The position numbers and the translations under genes were made by a program. The notes under the pieces are model-generated. The model saw nothing but the letters and a program-made list of their open reading frames with translations. It ran no database searches and was not told the origin of the DNA. Positions 32,893 through 42,699 of a stretch of DNA of 64,000 nt are shown one piece after another (the stretch's first letter is position 1; the number at the start of each line of letters is the position of its first letter). Origin of the DNA: Engraulis encrasicolus (Eukaryota; Chordata; Actinopteri; Clupeiformes; Engraulidae). The stretch covers positions 9,078,848 through 9,142,847 of the forward strand of contig NC_085859.1 in assembly GCF_034702125.1 (NCBI RefSeq), in the 5' to 3' direction.

Positions 32893-35207
32893 TAAAAATG
32901 CTTTCAACTGAGTCTAGTAAATCTAAACGGCTGTGAATGTGTGTCCCTGGAAACATTAAAACCATGCTTGTGTCACAGCCCATCATAACAGCTCCAGATT
33001 GTCTTCTCCTCTGGTCAGTTCTCACCTTGAGAGTCTCCACAGCCTTCCTCAGCTCCTGCAGCTCCTTCTCTTTCAACTGGATTATCTGCTGGCATCTCCT
33101 CTGGCTCTGCCCCAACTCCTCCTGGAACAGCAGGAATCAGAGTAACAGATAATGAATTGAAGAGCTCTTTCCCAAAACGCTATATCCACCATTTTTGACT
33201 TTTTGCATTTTAATTTTGGATTTGACTGTTAAGAAGTCCTATCACCTATGTGTGAATTCTTGACATTCAAATGTTTTGAGAACATACTTTTTTAACCTAA
33301 TTAATTTTGCAATGCAATTCAATAGAATGCCCAATACAATAATGTCAATTTCCCAACATTTTATAAAATGGATATCTCATTTTGGAAAAGACCTCTTAAA
33401 TTGTAAATTTATAAAGTCAAGTCAAGTCAAGTTGGTTTTATTATGAATTTCTTTACATGCACTGGTCATACAAAGAATTGAAATTGCGTTTCTTGCAGAC
33501 AGACATAGACTCTAAATAGTTACATCTCTAGATGTCCTACAGGGCATACTGTTTAATTAGATCGTATTTTTCTGTAGCCTATTATGTTCTTCATTAACAG
33601 AGCCAGTGAATCAATGCAACCTCAGCTCAGCTGTAATAATATGCTGATAATGAAACTGTATGTAGCTTACTGTGGTATTAATGTTAATACATTGCAGCCT
33701 CATAATGTGCGTCACTGAAAAGTTCACTGCCACAGTACTACACTACCATGACACAACACAGGGCCTTTAGTAATGCACTACAACTTGGATATTGCCATTC
33801 TGGTAACAGCACATTTGTAATGCCATTAGCGTGTTACACATGACCCAAACTGAAAAACGGACATGTGAATTACATGGTAGCTTATGATAGTAGCCTAGTG
33901 CGCTACACCATGAAGTTGGCCTGTCAATGTTTAACAGACTATAGACATTGGACCTAATTACTTGTTGGTGCTTCATCTGAGAAAAGAAGCCAGCAAAAGT
34001 GTATATGTTATTCATTGGTTAGTGGCTAATAAAAACAGATGTCTCAGACCTCTGAAAAGTATAATAGACTGTACAAACAGTATATCCTCTTACACATGCC
34101 ACATCTCCATGTCCAGCATAACAGCAAGCAGTAGTAGCAGCAGCTTGGATTCTTGCCTTCTCGAACTCCTCCACCATTTTAGCCATCAGAGGGAAAAGAC
34201 CTCTTCAATTGTAAATTGATTTCAAGTCAAGTCAAGTTGGTTTTATTGTCAATTTCTTTACATGCGCTGGTCATACAAAGAATTGAAATTGCGTTTCTTA
34301 CTTTCCTATATGCAGACAGACATAGACTCTAAATAGTTACATCTCTAGATGTCCTACAGGGCATACTGTTTAATTAGATCGTATTTTTCTGTGTTACGTT
34401 TTTCATTACAGATGCAGTGAAACAATGCAACCTCAGCTCAGCTGTAATAAATGCTGATAAAGAAACTGTATGTAGCTTACTGTGGTATTAATGTTAATAC
34501 ATTGCAGCCTCATAATGTGCGTCACTGAAAAGTTCACTGCCACAGTACTACACTACCATGACATAAGACAGGCCTGTAATGCACTTCAACTTGAATATGG
34601 CCATTCTGGTAACAGCAAATTTGTAATGCCATTAGTGTGTTACACATGAGCCAAACTGAAAAATGGACATATAGGCCTAAATGACATGGAAACTTAAGAT
34701 GTAGTAGACTATTGGGCTACACCATGAGGTTGGCCTGTCAATGTTTAACAGACTATAGACATTGGACCTAATTACTTGTTGGTGCTTCATCTGAGAAAAG
34801 AAGCCAGCAAAAGTGTACATTTTCTTCATTGGTTAGTGGCTAATAAAAATAAATGTCTCAGACCTCTGAAAAGTACAATAGACTGTACAAACAGTATATC
34901 CTCTTACACAGGCCACATCTCCATATCCAGCATAACAGCAAGCAGTTGTAGCAGCAGTTTGGATGCTGGTCTTCCTGAACATCTCCACCATTTCAGCAAT
35001 CAGAGGGTTTTTGTGGAGGTCAAGTCGGGAGTCGAAGGTGTGCTTACAGAGGGGACAGCTATATTTTCTTTTACAATCCTCCTGATCCCACCAGTCATTA
35101 ATGCACTTCATACAGAAATTATGTCCACATGGAATAGTCACTGGATCCCTCAACAGCTCCAGACAGACTGGACAAGAGGACTCCTCCTGAGAAGACACTG
35201 ATGCCAT
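26088..35207 (-). CDS. Chimeric TRIM protein (RING, coiled coil, PRY/SPRY; no B-box), 8 exons, 492 aa
   Basis: Exons in transcript order: 35207-34908, 33121-33026, 32815-32582, 32453-32282, 32189-32154, 28604-28545, 27030-26974, 26611-26088. All introns are GT-AG and phases close to 492 codons plus TAA. From exon 2 onward every exon has the same length and phase as in gene 1 and about 85-90 percent similarity by eye. The RING exon is clearly different (MASVSSQEESS start) and stops with donor GTAAGA right after GYGDVAC, exactly in phase 0 with the coiled-coil exon, so B-boxes are skipped. I saw no B-box sequence in 33122-34907. It should be a RING E3 ligase with the same target-binding end but altered oligomerisation. 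Confidence 0.78.
26640..26964. repeat. Compound (TG)n array with TGTCAAATGTACAATGTG spacers
   Basis: Four TG blocks with near-identical spacers in intron 7 of TRIM gene 2, paralogous in layout to 6341-6652. It ends about 10 bp from the donor of exon 7. Confidence 0.93.
26974..27030 (-). CDS. TRIM gene 2, exon 7 (57 bp linker)
   Basis: Acceptor TATGTTTCAG, donor GTGAGTTGG. Encodes SDGQALIAEPVTREDFLQ, matching the consensus linker into PRY. Confidence 0.87.
27215..27400 (+). mobile_element. LINE reverse-transcriptase 3' fragment
   Basis: The plus strand reads LNHKSIKQLQVVLNAAARLL, then TRTKKCDHVSPVL and SLHWLPGRFRIDVKILLF. NAARLLT, DH.SPVL and LHWLP.R.R are the C-terminal signature of fish non-LTR retrotransposons. 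Only about 60 codons, of a different family from the copies at 23690, 42700 and 50030. Confidence 0.75.
27886..28436. repeat. Minisatellite (GGTGGAGATGGACAGCCT core, 18-36 bp units)
   Basis: More than 20 units of GGTGGAGATGG(A/G)CAGCCT, with or without AGCAGCCT. Absent from gene 1, where the flank CTGGTGGCATCTCTAGAGTG is preceded by an AC run, so it expanded after duplication. Confidence 0.93.
28545..28604 (-). CDS. TRIM gene 2, exon 6 (60 bp hinge)
   Basis: Acceptor GTCTGCAG, donor GTAAGTC. Encodes TDPELPVRRADSKGFLPPE in phase. Same size as 9349-9408. Confidence 0.78.
28622..28916. mobile_element. Palindromic MITE next to the exon 6 acceptor of TRIM gene 2
   Basis: Ends GAGTGCATCTTAATATG and CATATTAAGATGCACTC are perfect inverses, extending to CCTTGCCTCCTCCACTTG and its inverse. 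Gene 1 has an uninterrupted ACACAGAGACACACATTCAC here, so it inserted after duplication. It ends 17 nt from the splice acceptor. Confidence 0.85.
29104..29918 (+). mobile_element. hAT transposon remnant with transposase C-terminus
   Basis: 8-bp target duplication GTTTAAAT at 29096-29103 and 29919-29926. Ends CAGGGCTTTGAACCGGTTC and AACGGTTCAAAGCCCTG. Inside, the plus strand keeps a hAT dimerisation-domain piece: VRRYWASMAASNMHKLTMSI, PVTQVSMERTFSSLRFIL and, after a frameshift, LRSSLNDKILEDILFIRLNK then a stop. The rest of the transposase is deleted. Confidence 0.88.
30773..32055. mobile_element. hAT-like transposon inserted in a TG microsatellite
   Basis: Ends TAGGGTGACCACC and GGTGGTCACCCTG are inverted repeats with TG repeats on both sides, so the target duplication cannot be read. 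Contains a C-run of 20 at 31141-31160. No transposase frame. Confidence 0.72.
32054..32140. repeat. (TG)n microsatellite
   Basis: Split from the short TG run at 30760-30771 by the hAT-like element. It ends about 8 bp before the donor of the 36-bp exon. Confidence 0.95.
32154..33121 (-). CDS. TRIM gene 2, exons 2-5: coiled-coil block
   Basis: Exons 33121-33026 (96 bp), 32815-32582 (234 bp), 32453-32282 (172 bp) and 32189-32154 (36 bp). They read EELGQSQRRCQQIIQLKEKE, SGAQTAVKESERMFTELIRS to DPIYFLK, NVVSISGRPYSTISTSVTCS to EIVKISAA, and VKNIQIIESIH. Exon sizes and phases equal those of gene 1, with a handful of amino acid changes. Confidence 0.88.
32825..32888. repeat. (AC)n microsatellite abutting the acceptor of the 234-bp exon
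   Basis: (UG)~32 on the transcript, about 9 nt before the exon, as in gene 1. Confidence 0.95.
33412..33535. repeat. Dispersed repeat (AAGTCAAGTCAAGTTGGTTT family)
   Basis: AAGTCAAGTCAAG, then TTTCTTTACATGC and CATACAAAGAATTGAAATTG, a repeat recognised widely in teleost genomes. The duplicate at 34212-34345 arose with the local tandem duplication; a diverged relative is at 49600-49740. Confidence 0.65.
34081..34200 (-). pseudogene. Duplicated 3' part of the gene 2 RING exon
   Basis: The minus strand reads KMVEEFEKARIQAAATTACC then YAGHGDVACV, matching AEMVEMFRKTSIQTAATTAC of the real exon, and has the same GTAAGAG donor. It belongs to a local tandem duplication of about 780 bp (33418-34200 and 34212-34990). 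There is no RING in front of it and an upstream stop, so it is not a usable first exon. Confidence 0.7.
34908..35207 (-). CDS. TRIM gene 2, exon 1: RING
   Basis: ATG at 35207. RING ligands are Cys12, Cys15, Cys27, His29, Cys32, Cys35, Cys51 and Cys54 (CPVCLELLRDP, CGHNFCMKC, CPLC), followed by a linker helix (PLIAEMVEMFRKTSIQ). The exon ends GYGDVAC with a strong donor GTAAGA where other copies continue into B-box1 as DVACDVC. It resembles other fish TRIM25-like RINGs more than gene 1. Confidence 0.88.
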
Positions 35208-35266
35208 TTTGTAATTCCTCAGTAGCTTTCCTTAACACTGAGAAGCAGCAGAGTGACTGCTGACTT

Positions 35267-35274
35267 CCTTATAA
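35267..35274 (-). promoter_or_regulatory. TATA box of TRIM gene 2
   Basis: TTATAAGG on the minus strand, 60 bp upstream of the ATG, with an inverted CCAAT box (CCAAT on plus at 35314-35318) about 45 bp further upstream. No ISRE match was seen in the 250 bp upstream. Confidence 0.6.
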
Positions 35275-35631
35275 CACTAAGGAGAACCCAGGTAGGGTGG
35301 GGTCTAGGACTGGCCAATCAGAACAGTTCTTGCCATCAGGGGAGAAGAAGGTAGGAACAGGTGAACCAGGTGACAGTCAGGAGACAGTGGCTGAGTGCAA
35401 GATGTATGAAACATTTGCAACACTTTTTTTAAGCAGAAATGGTATGAGTTGATCACTCTCTTGTGTTCACCAGTCGTGAGTCCATATAGCCAAGAGGGAG
35501 ACAGCTGACAGAAAATGACAGCTGAGAGGGAGATTCTCTGTGCTGGGAAAAAATAATCATGATTGGAGGATTGGTCCTAGCCAGGATGTGCCCTCCCAGT
35601 GACGCAAAACCTCCAGTGTGGCTACTAGTCA

Positions 35632-36972
35632 GGGCCTCGTTTCCCAATAACGATAGTTCTTAGCCCTACGTGTGTCGTTAACCAGTGATCCTACGAATGT
35701 TCTTAGATTTCCTACGACTGTTTCCCAAAGACACTCGTACATGAACGCGCGTGCACAGCCTCTAAGATCATTCGTAGCGTCGCTCTGAAGGATCGCTGTC
35801 CACATATGTGGTGCTGAAGTGTCCTCGGAGTGAACTGCGCCGTCATGCTGCTAAACCATTTACAAAATGTAAGGCGTGTGTCAGTATCAAAAGTTGTTTT
35901 CTATAAGGGTGGGACTACATTTGTAGCAGTTTGCAACTATCGACAGGAGTTATTGTTGGCAAATGAAATAAAATGCACACACACAATGAAATCATGCAAA
36001 ACCACGAGCTACGCCGTTAAACCAGGCAAAGCGTGTGCAGTTGGATACCATGCTTAATAGGCTATTTAAGAAGACAAGTAGGCCTAGTAGTTCCAAATTG
36101 GAATGCGCATTTGGGGAGCGGCGCGCAAAGTACCGCGCACTCGAGGCTTTAACTGTGAGGAACATTTTGAACGGCAGTCTGCTGTTATTAAAACAAAAGA
36201 ATCCCCATCGCTGCCTTTTTAATGTCATAGTTTACCCTTAGCCTACAACTATCGTGTCTTTTCTGCATCGATTTCCCTTTCTTAGTGTACTTGAAAATGA
36301 AAGAGGGCGCAACGACTCGCTGACCGTTTTTCTTTTTTTTAATGTTTCGGTAGTGACCCTCCGACATCACCACTCTTGTCTCTGGTCGCCGAAGCCCCCT
36401 ATTTATTTTGCGTGTGGATGCCTTTCTTGTTCACGAAGCACCCACACAAATTATGATTGATCACAGTTTAATAATGTCCTGATTTATCAAACACAGCTGA
36501 ACTATTTTACTGCCTGTAAAATATTTTCCAAACACATTACTTTTATTTTATACATTTACACAATTACCTTCTTATTTTCATTACAGTGTCAACTGTGGTG
36601 CCATGATATTTAGGCCTACACTCCCGTCTTAAAACATCAACTTGAAGCGCAAGTTTCCTCTTTTCCTGTGGGTGTCTCCACTGTGCCATGTCACTCGCGT
36701 CTTAAAACAGCAATCTTATGCGCAAGTTTCTTCTTTTCCCTTCATATCCTGTGGGTGTCTCCACTGTGCCATGCCGTTACGATCAATCTTAGCGTGTTAA
36801 GACTACTCCTGATCACTCGTGGATTTCTCTTAGAGTTACGTGTCAACCTGCGATGGTTCTTTGCTAAGTTGGCTTTGGGAAACGCTCCGTGAGCTCTACG
36901 ATGGTGTTACGTGTGAACTTAAGTAGCACGTAGCGTTAAGTAGTACTTAAGGCCCTTTCGGAAACGAGGCCC
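35632..36972. mobile_element. DNA transposon with GGGCCTCGTTTCC ends
   Basis: Left end GGGCCTCGTTTCCCAA and right end CGGAAACGAGGCCC are inverted repeats about 1.34 kb apart. It contains direct repeats of GTGGGTGTCTCCACTGTGCCATG (split here at 36668 and 36749). Superfamily not assigned; PIF/Harbinger is possible. Non-coding. Confidence 0.7.
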
Positions 36973-37011
36973 AGGTCAAGAGCAATGCAAGTACTCTCTG
37001 AGCTCACCAAT

Positions 37012-38397
37012 CAGGGCCGGTTTTAAGCATAGGCCGGCTAGGCGGTCGCCTAGAGCGCCATGTGAAGAAGGAGCGCTGAAATGACGCTCTCCGATGCGTA
37101 ATTTTGCGATATGGAGGTTTTTTTATGAAGTCGCAATCAACAAAGCGTGGCGAAAGCGCTCCTCACGGCAAAACGCCCCTCAGCCAATAGTAATATCGCT
37201 TTCAACTGTCTCTGGGAAGTCTGTGAACCAATAAACAGACAGTCCTGAGAAAGGGGGCGGGATGAGTGACAGCGTGCGATCTATTTTGAATTTGGAGACT
37301 CACTCGAGAGACAGGGGGAAGCGCAGACAGAGCAGTGCTGCTCTGCTGGGTGGAAAATTGTTATGTTCTCATTAAACCAGTCATTGCATGATGCAGGAGT
37401 TGCAGAGGTTGTTTTGGAACTATGTGATTTAATCAGCAACCGTTTGTGATTATGGAAAGCCTAATAGTTATGAGGCTACTGTTTGGAATTAGAGGGAAAA
37501 AGAGCTTTGTTTTTGATCTGAGAAATCGCTAGTTAGCATGCTAACATTAGCCAAGTATGCCAAGCAATGAAATCCAAGCAATGTAAAGTAAGACTGGTGC
37601 AATGTTTAAAACAATTTTTGCTGCCATATGTCCTTCCATCCACTTGAATGAATTACCTGCTTGTTGTAATCTTAAAAAAAAACATTGTTTCCAGACCAGA
37701 ATGACATACATGAATCATGTAAAACACAGAACCATGCACAGCATGTTTTCATGCTGAGTGATGTAGTATTGCAGACAAGTGAGGCTATTTACTATTATTC
37801 TCCCTTTATCTCACCCTGTCCCTCCAACTCAAACACATAGATAGCCCCTTCTCATTCTCCTAGGCTACTCACAAATGCACCACTATTTCCAGTCCAGAAA
37901 TGAAATTGGTTCAGAATCATAGACAGCACAAATGTGTAGCTTATTAAAATTGTTATGCTGACATGCTTTGTGATGCTGTAGGTAGTGAGTGTAGATAGGC
38001 TATCAATGCAGACCTCCTTGGTAGGCCTATTGTCTACACATGCATTTTACATGCAAATGTACTGTATCACTCTCCTGGCATTTCAATTCCATATTACAAT
38101 TCAAACACATTGATCTGGGGTTGGGGGCACCACCACCATCACATCCAACACACCACACAGTGAAGCTACTTTCATGCGACTCAATCTGATGTGTTGGTCG
38201 CCTGTCAAAAAGAACCAGAAATCCATTTGATGCAAAACAATTATTGTTCTTGATGCTATTTAGTTAAGCTTACTGCCAGTATTACACTTTTGTTCTGTAA
38301 GGTATAAAAAAGAGGCTTTTTTTCTTTCAAAGGTTGGGGGGGGGGGGGGGGGCAGAACTCAAACTCAAACTCGCCAAATAAGCCAGAACCGGCCCTG
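37012..38397. mobile_element. hAT transposon, non-autonomous, 1.39 kb
   Basis: 8-bp target duplication TCACCAAT at 37004-37011 and 38398-38405. Ends CAGGGCCGGTTTTAAGC and GCCAGAACCGGCCCTG. G-run of about 17 near 38336-38352. No transposase frame. Confidence 0.88.
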
Positions 38398-38402
38398 TCA
38401 CC

Positions 38403-38772
38403 AATTACCAATGCTGCCAGCATTCATGCATCCCCAAACCATGTCAGTCCCACTACCATGCTTGACTATTGAGAGGATACACCTTTTTTGTAAAACTCAC
38501 TTGTTTACCACCACACATGCTTGACACCATCTAAAGCAAATTTGTTTATCTTGGTCTCAAGAGAGATGAACAGACCAAGGATATGGATCACTGGAACCAT
38601 GTCATGTGATCTGAAGAGACCAAGATAAACAAATATACTTTAGATGGTGTCAAGCATGTGTGGTGGTAAACAAGTGAGTAAAAAAAAAAAGTGTATCCTA
38701 TCAAAAGCCAAGCATGGTAGTGGGACTGACATGGTTTGGGGATGCATGAATGCTGTCAACATTGGTAATCTG
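38403..38772. mobile_element. Inverted duplication of a Tc1-like transposase fragment
   Basis: Two arms of about 160 bp face each other around 38586. The plus arm reads ETKINKYTLDGVKHVWW then a stop, and KHGSGTDMVWGCMNAVNI, the DETKIN...VWGC core of Tc1 transposases. Both arms are degenerate. The flank at 39030-39060 (GGCGTACTCACTTTTGTGAG) resembles a mariner-type end. Confidence 0.72.
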
Positions 38773-39062
38773 AAATACACCTAAAAGAAACATGCATGTC
38801 AACATGCACTGTGACTACTGAAGCAGATAATGATATTCTCCATTTGCATCTATTTGCATTCAAATCTCACACCAATCTATTTAAGCCAGATGCAGACTCA
38901 AAATGTAAAAGTTAAATGCAAAGAAAGGTTGAAACGCACGCTGATGTCCTTCCTTGTCATCCCTTTTCATTTTGTTTCATTTCGAGACGATTCGAGCCAA
39001 CATAGCCCCTTCTCTACCGGATTTTAATCTGGGGCGTACTCACTTTTGTGAGTACATGTTCA

Positions 39063-39196
39063 AACATTAATGGCTGTATTGGCTCAAGGGCACTTCAGCC
39101 ATGGATGGAGATGTAAGGAGAGGTCAGGGGGGATTCGAACCTGCAACCCCTAGATTGAAAGACCAACTCTCTAACCACTAGGCCGCGGCTGCCCCA
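39063..39196 (-). repeat. tRNA-derived SINE
   Basis: The inverse complement starts GGGGCAGCCGCGGCCTAGTG and GTTAGAGAGTTGGTC (A-box-like) and has GGTTCGAATCCC (B box), then the fish SINE body ending GTGCCCTTGAGCC. Confidence 0.85.
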
Positions 39197-39199
39197 AAT

Positions 39200-40430
39200 G
39201 AACGTCTTGTTGTGATGTACTCTCTACTAAAAAATGTTTTTTTTTTTGTAGTGAATCATAATCCATCATTTGAACTGGCACTGATATGAACCATTTGAAT
39301 ACACAGCACAGCATGACCTAGGCTAGGCTACTGTAGGCCCTGATTGTAGCTTTCCTTATCACTGTAAAATGTAACGTGCGGGAGAGTGTGATGGGGTTTG
39401 CCAGTGTAGCTTTTATACTGTAAGGCAGCAGACTCATCTGTGCTAAACATTTCAGGAAGAAAAGACCAATATTTTGGAGCTGAGAGGATTTTTTAAAATC
39501 CATTTTTAGCAAAGCAAGCCTTGTTTTAGAATTTACAGAAGGAAAAAATCATATGTCTTGCACATTCAAAGCTGAAATGACAAAGTTTTTGTAATATGTC
39601 ATTGTCAAATATGACTAACCTGCAAGAAGAAGATTACAAGAAAAGCATCATGCCCTTCAAACACTCAATTGGAGTTGGCTCAACTGACTAGGCTATTACA
39701 CACGCACACGCACACGCACACTCACACTCACACTCACACTCACACAGACAGACAAGAACACTTGTGATTTCTTGTAAATTCAAGAATCATTAACATCTTG
39801 AGCTGTTATCCCAGGTCAAAGAGTTTTATGATCTCTTCGCGACTGTGTGTCTGCACTTTTTATCTTTGTATTCTTGTTTCCTTTTTGCACCCATTCTTAT
39901 CTTTGTCTTTCGTCCAGGGATAGCCTACAGACTGAATTATTGTATTGCTCCAGTTGTAGGATTATGTCATGCAAGCAACATACAGTATGCGTGGTAAATG
40001 ACAATCTGTAAATATAAAATCATGTTTAAATAACATTTTAAAGGATCACCAAATCACTGAAAATGTCTCAGTGGTTTCTCAGTCAGTGTGAGGGAGTTTG
40101 CTAGTGCAGTTTTTATGTTCTATGGCATCAGAAACATCTCATCAGAATGATGTGTATTATTAGTTGAGCAAGCCTTGTTTTGGATTTTACAGATGAACTC
40201 ATAATGACCAATTTTATGCAATATCACAGCCCCTTTAGAACAGCTTCGCCACTCATAATTAGGTCACATAGTACCAGCTTTTTGGCTGCCCTTCCACCAG
40301 AAATCTGCGGGGGGGCAATCGACTCAGTCAAAAATGAATGGGGCCCTATGGAGCTAGACAGCTAAAATGGTCTATTTCACCCAAATCTCCTCGAGAGCGC
40401 TCAGATTTGACTGTAGTTATTGAGAGCCAA
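39200..40430. other. Non-coding sequence with diverged internal duplicates
   Basis: Segments around 39240-39560 and 40030-40200 resemble 44995-45260 (for example CATTTGAACTGGCACTGATA, then TGTAGCTTTTATACTGTAAG). They look like old duplicated copies of one unknown repeat. Short ACACGC and ACTCAC runs at 39702-39745. No gene seen. Confidence 0.45.
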
Positions 40431-40439
40431 CATTAGTGT

Positions 40440-40613
40440 TTTTTGGGGCTTTTTAAGCCTTCATTAATTTTTCTATGACAGGATAGTGGAGGAGAGACAG
40501 GAAGCGAGGTGGGGAGAGAGACGGGGAAGGACCGGCAAAGGCCGGAATTTAACCCGGGTCGGCCGCGTAGTAGGACAGTGCCCTACCGTTAGCGCCACGA
40601 TAGGGCCCCAAAT
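40440..40613 (-). repeat. tRNA-derived SINE
   Basis: The inverse complement begins GGGCCCTATCGTGGCGCTAA and has GGGCACTGTCCTAC and CGACCCGGGTTAAATTCC (B-box-like), then CTCTCCCCACCTCG and a tail. Confidence 0.75.
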
Positions 40614-40738
40614 CAAAAATCCAATCAAAAGTTTAATGAACGAGTACATACTGTATGTCCCTGCGATTTTTTACATGGTGAGTTTTTGTTGCCCACAATG
40701 TGCTAGCATTCTACACACACACACGCGCGCGCGTGCGG

Positions 40739-41356
40739 GCTCCAACAGTATCTCACTCATTTTGTGAAGTATTCACGAAAAAAATTAATTAATTTTCGTG
40801 GTGCATTCACGTTATTGCCCGCCTTTCGTAAAGTCTTCACGAATAATAGATTAATTTTCACGCTGCTTATTCACTTGAATTGCCCGACTGTTGCCTAGCG
40901 ACCCACTAGTTTGATGCCCTTTCGGTAGCCTACCGTCACATGGTAATCAAACATTTCAAACAAGCAATTTAGGGTTAGGTTTAGGGTCAAGGTTAGGGTT
41001 AGGGTTAGGGTTAGGGTTAAGGTTAGGGTTAGGGTTAGGGTTAGGTTTAGGGTTAAGTAGGGTTAAGGTTAGGGTTAGGTTTAGGTTTAGGTTTAGGGGA
41101 CATAAGGCGTAAGTACCGAAAGGGCGTCGAATTAGTGAGTCCCGAGTGTATCAGCAGTGTTCTGTCAGCACCCCCTCCCCGCCCCTGCAGACGTTTGGAT
41201 AACCATAGCAGCAGTGGGGCAATTCAAGTGAATAGGGTTAGGGTTAGGGTTAGGTTAAGACTTTACGAAAGGCGGGCAATAACGTGAATGCACCACGAAA
41301 ATTTAAAGTTTAATTTAAAAATAAAAGACTTTACGAAAGGCGTGAGATAGGGCTCC
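40739..41356. mobile_element. Inverted-repeat element containing TTAGGG-like repeats
   Basis: CGTGGTGCATTCACGTTATT and GCCCGCCTTTCGTAAAGTC (40798-40837) face their inverse complements at 41262-41302. A second inverted pair (CACTTGAATTGCCC with GGGGCAATTCAAGTG) lies inside. Between them is a run of GGTTAGGGTTAGGG with GGTTTAGGG and GGTTAAGG variants (40972-41098, again about 41235-41255). Confidence 0.75.
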
Positions 41357-41749
41357 ACACACACACACACACACACACGCACGCACGCACACACGTGACC
41401 TTTGAATGTTCATGTGGTTTTCTTCAGTGTGTTGATGAGTCAGGCAATTTGTATTCGTAACCGCAGAGGTTCTTTATCGAAAAAAAAGTTCTTAATTTTA
41501 AGGTCCTTTTGTGCACTTATTACAGTAATAGACATTGAAAGTTAAGTGCTAGTACTACACTACTATGCCAGTGCACGGGGCCTTTGGTCATTGCTACTCA
41601 GGTAACAGCTAATTTATAATGCCTTTTATGTTCTTATTATAGTAATAAGGCTGGACTGAAACCTGGATCATTTTTAGTTTGTGCAGAAACATTGGTGACC
41701 TTCAGAGCGCATTTCTACTCAGAAGACACTGCAGTGCTCATGTAATCTG

Positions 41750-41795
41750 TCGTAAACTTTATTTGCTCTGCTTATCAGCCCACTGAGACTTACTG
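41750..41795 (-). pseudogene. gnrh1 exon 4-like remnant
   Basis: The minus strand has CTGATAAGCAGAGCAAATAA then AGTTTACGAC, matching CTGATGAGCAGAGCAAATGA and AGTTTATGAC of the gnrh1 last exon at 53561-53599, plus CACTGCAGT downstream in both. The putative acceptor is shifted by two bases, so frame is not maintained. Confidence 0.5.
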
Positions 41796-41892
41796 TACAA
41801 GTTAAGGAGTGGCGAAGAGTGGATGCTAACAGTTTGTTTTTCAGTATTTGTACGTCTCTCCTTCTCATGACTGCAGTCTGTGGGGGCTTAGC

Positions 41893-42136
41893 GGTTTCTA
41901 TTTTCTGTTCTGCTCTTCTTCATTTGATCCACGAGCTCAGAAAAAACATTTTTGTTCAAAACGGGCCATTGAGTTGCAGTCCGTCTGCATTGCACACCCA
42001 CCCCAACCCCTTTTATCCAAGAAGTAGTACTCAAAACAACTTGAGTGCATACAGAGTAGAGTCAATTGATCCCTAACAAGATCCAAACAAATAGGACACT
42101 TAAAAATGACATCATTACCTGCCATTGCTTCAGCTA
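41893..42136 (-). pseudogene. Broken TRIM RING exon
   Basis: The minus strand reads MAGNDVIFKCPICLDLVRDQ then lost ligands; further on, the sequence matching FEQKC... corresponds to TRIM gene 1 positions 15750-15830 (GATCCACGAGCTCAG). The first ATG of the family has become ATA (ATAGCTGAAGCA), and the CGH-N-C and CPQC parts are destroyed. Confidence 0.78.
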
Positions 42137-42555
42137 TTTCCTGAGTACTAGGCGATGAGTAGACAACAACAGCTCCTCAAGCAGCCTGCAATTAAACTGT
42201 TTATTATGCTGTGGTGCTCTAAAATGATTTAAACATGCAGAGCAGCAGCTGCTGTTGTTGCTTTACAAAAAATGTAAAAAGAACTTGTTACCTCCTCACT
42301 AGTTACACCGGCTCCACCCTCTCTGCCCAAACATCTCAAGCAAGGAACCTAGGCTACATGGGGAAATTAGCCTTTAGGATAAGGAAGAGAAAGAGAGGAG
42401 TGCTCACTCATGTCAGGATTCTTCCATCCTCGATTCCTTATGTCTGAATTTGAAACAATTGCAAAATATCAAATCAAGCCTATGACTTTGCTTTAGGAAA
42501 CAAAATACACCCCATCTCTATGCTAGTGGAGCCAACTGTCATCATACGTGTCTGG

Positions 42556-42659
<104 letters not shown>

Positions 42660-42699
42660 ACTGCGACTTCAATAATACTTTTTACCTGTCGTGTCAACA

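Noticed and set aside
39063..39196. tRNA gene candidate
   Set aside because: A and B box motifs are present but the body continues as a typical fish SINE and no clover-leaf closes.
40972..41098. Chromosome end or telomere
   Set aside because: The repeats are degenerate, short, and enclosed by inverted repeats with normal sequence on both sides.
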